Origin: Fimbriimonadaceae bacterium
GTDB lineage: Bacteria; Armatimonadota; Fimbriimonadia; Fimbriimonadales; Fimbriimonadaceae
Direction: 5' to 3'
Assembly (NCBI GenBank): GCA_020851885.1
Contig: JADZBW010000025.1
Span: forward strand, 1 to 6,052
DNA: 6,052 nt
Shown: piece by piece, positions 5,510-6,052 of the stretch
Numbering within the stretch: position 1 is the stretch's first letter
How the letters are laid out: every line of letters starts with the position of its first letter
Notes under the pieces: generated by a model
What the model was told of the DNA's origin: nothing
The model's database searches: none
Seen by the model: only the letters and a program-made list of their open reading frames with translations
Position numbers and translations under genes: made by a program

Positions 5510-6052
5510 ATGATTGCCCAGGCCTATTCAGCGACGCTCATTGGGATCGAAGCCCTGCCGATCGTGGTCGAAGTGGATTTCAAGACGATCTCCGAAAATG
5601 CCAGCAATTTCCAGATCGTTGGCCTGCCGGACAAAGCCGTTCTGGAGAGCCAGGTTCGAGTGAAATCGGCGATCGATAACACCGATATGCGGTTCCCGCG
5701 CTACAAGATCATCTGCAATCTCGCACCCGGGGACATTCGCAAAGAGGGTCCGTTCCTGGACTTGCCAATCGCGGTCTCCATCCTTGCGCTGGACGAACAG
5801 ATCAACCTCGCCGAGCTAGAGGGGACGCTGATCATCGGCGAATTGGGCCTGGACGGCGCGCTGCGACCCGTCGATGGCGCGGTAAGCGTCGCCTTGATGG
5901 CGCACGAAAAAGGATTTCGGCGCCTGATCCTCCCGATTCAAAACGCGGCGGAAGCTGCGGTTGCCGTCGGGGTCGAAGTCTATGGAGTCAGGAGCCTCCG
6001 GGAAACGGCAGAACTCCTCAATGGGGCTCCTGGCTATTCGCCTCAGTCCTTC
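5510..6052 (+). CDS. comM: ComM/YifB-type Mg-chelatase-like ATPase (3' end outside window)
   Basis: The frame is open from the ATG at 5510 to the window edge, giving 181 residues of a protein that is usually about 500 long. Visible is the N-terminal ChlI-like (Lon-protease-fold) domain: VGLPDKAVLES at 37-47, NLAPGDIRKEG at 70-80, FLDLPIAVSILA at 82-93, IGELGLDGALRPVDG at 109-123 and LPIQNAAEAA at 141-150. These are the ordered signature motifs of the ComM/YifB family. The AAA+ ATPase and C-terminal Mg-chelatase-like parts would lie beyond the window. In naturally competent bacteria ComM is a hexameric helicase that drives branch migration during integration of incoming DNA. The family is also widespread in bacteria not known to be competent, where its role is less clear. 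No Shine-Dalgarno site is visible; a near-consensus -10 sits just upstream. Confidence 0.93.
   Translation, partial: MIAQAYSATLIGIEALPIVVEVDFKTISENASNFQIVGLPDKAVLESQVRVKSAIDNTDMRFPRYKIICNLAPGDIRKEGPFLDLPIAVSILALDEQINLAELEGTLIIGELGLDGALRPVDGAVSVALMAHEKGFRRLILPIQNAAEAAVAVGVEVYGVRSLRETAELLNGAPGYSPQSF

Noticed and set aside
1..6052. A previously undescribed multi-gene system
   Set aside because: Five genes (ribF, osmC, the deaminase gene, pepF, comM) belong to known families and are arranged in both directions without shared function. Only the anchored protein and the small lipoprotein are uncharacterised, and nothing links them into a system.

Overview
The window reads as an ordinary stretch of a bacterial chromosome. 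It is moderately GC-rich by eye, tightly packed, and carries housekeeping and accessory metabolic genes on both strands. No tRNA, rRNA, CRISPR array, insertion sequence or phage gene is visible. The organism cannot be fixed from this window. The mix of genes with strong Shine-Dalgarno sites and genes with none, plus small anchored proteins of unknown role, would fit an environmental lineage such as Armatimonadota (Fimbriimonadia-like). That placement is a weak inference.

Layout, left to right. The 3' end of a membrane protein gene (3-257, +) overlaps the start of ribF (257-1174, +) by one base. RibF is the bifunctional riboflavin kinase/FMN adenylyltransferase. Thirteen bases later comes a single-pass membrane-anchored protein of unknown function (1188-1673, +). 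After a 112-base gap lies a tiny Thr/Pro/Ala-rich lipoprotein (1786-1986, +) with a very strong ribosome binding site. A perfect 26-base palindrome (2009-2034), probably a shared terminator, separates it from a converging osmC-type peroxidase gene (2044-2457, -). An 83-base divergent gap holding a perfect 6-1-6 inverted repeat leads into an adenosine-deaminase-family gene (2541-3548, +). That gene converges, with only three bases between stop codons, on an M3-family oligoendopeptidase F gene (3552-5363, -). The last gene, divergent from pepF, is a comM/yifB-type Mg-chelatase-like ATPase (5510 to the window edge, +), of which only the N-terminal domain is present.

How they work together: the genes do not form one pathway. 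RibF makes FMN and FAD, OsmC detoxifies organic peroxides, the deaminase belongs to purine salvage or possibly futalosine-type menaquinone synthesis, PepF degrades peptides, and ComM is linked to DNA uptake and recombination. Co-transcription is likely only for the leftmost three genes. I found no evidence of a new multi-gene system. The points most worth a second look are the deaminase's substrate, the two uncharacterised envelope proteins, the inverted repeat between osmC and the deaminase gene, and the split between Shine-Dalgarno-led and apparently SD-less starts.
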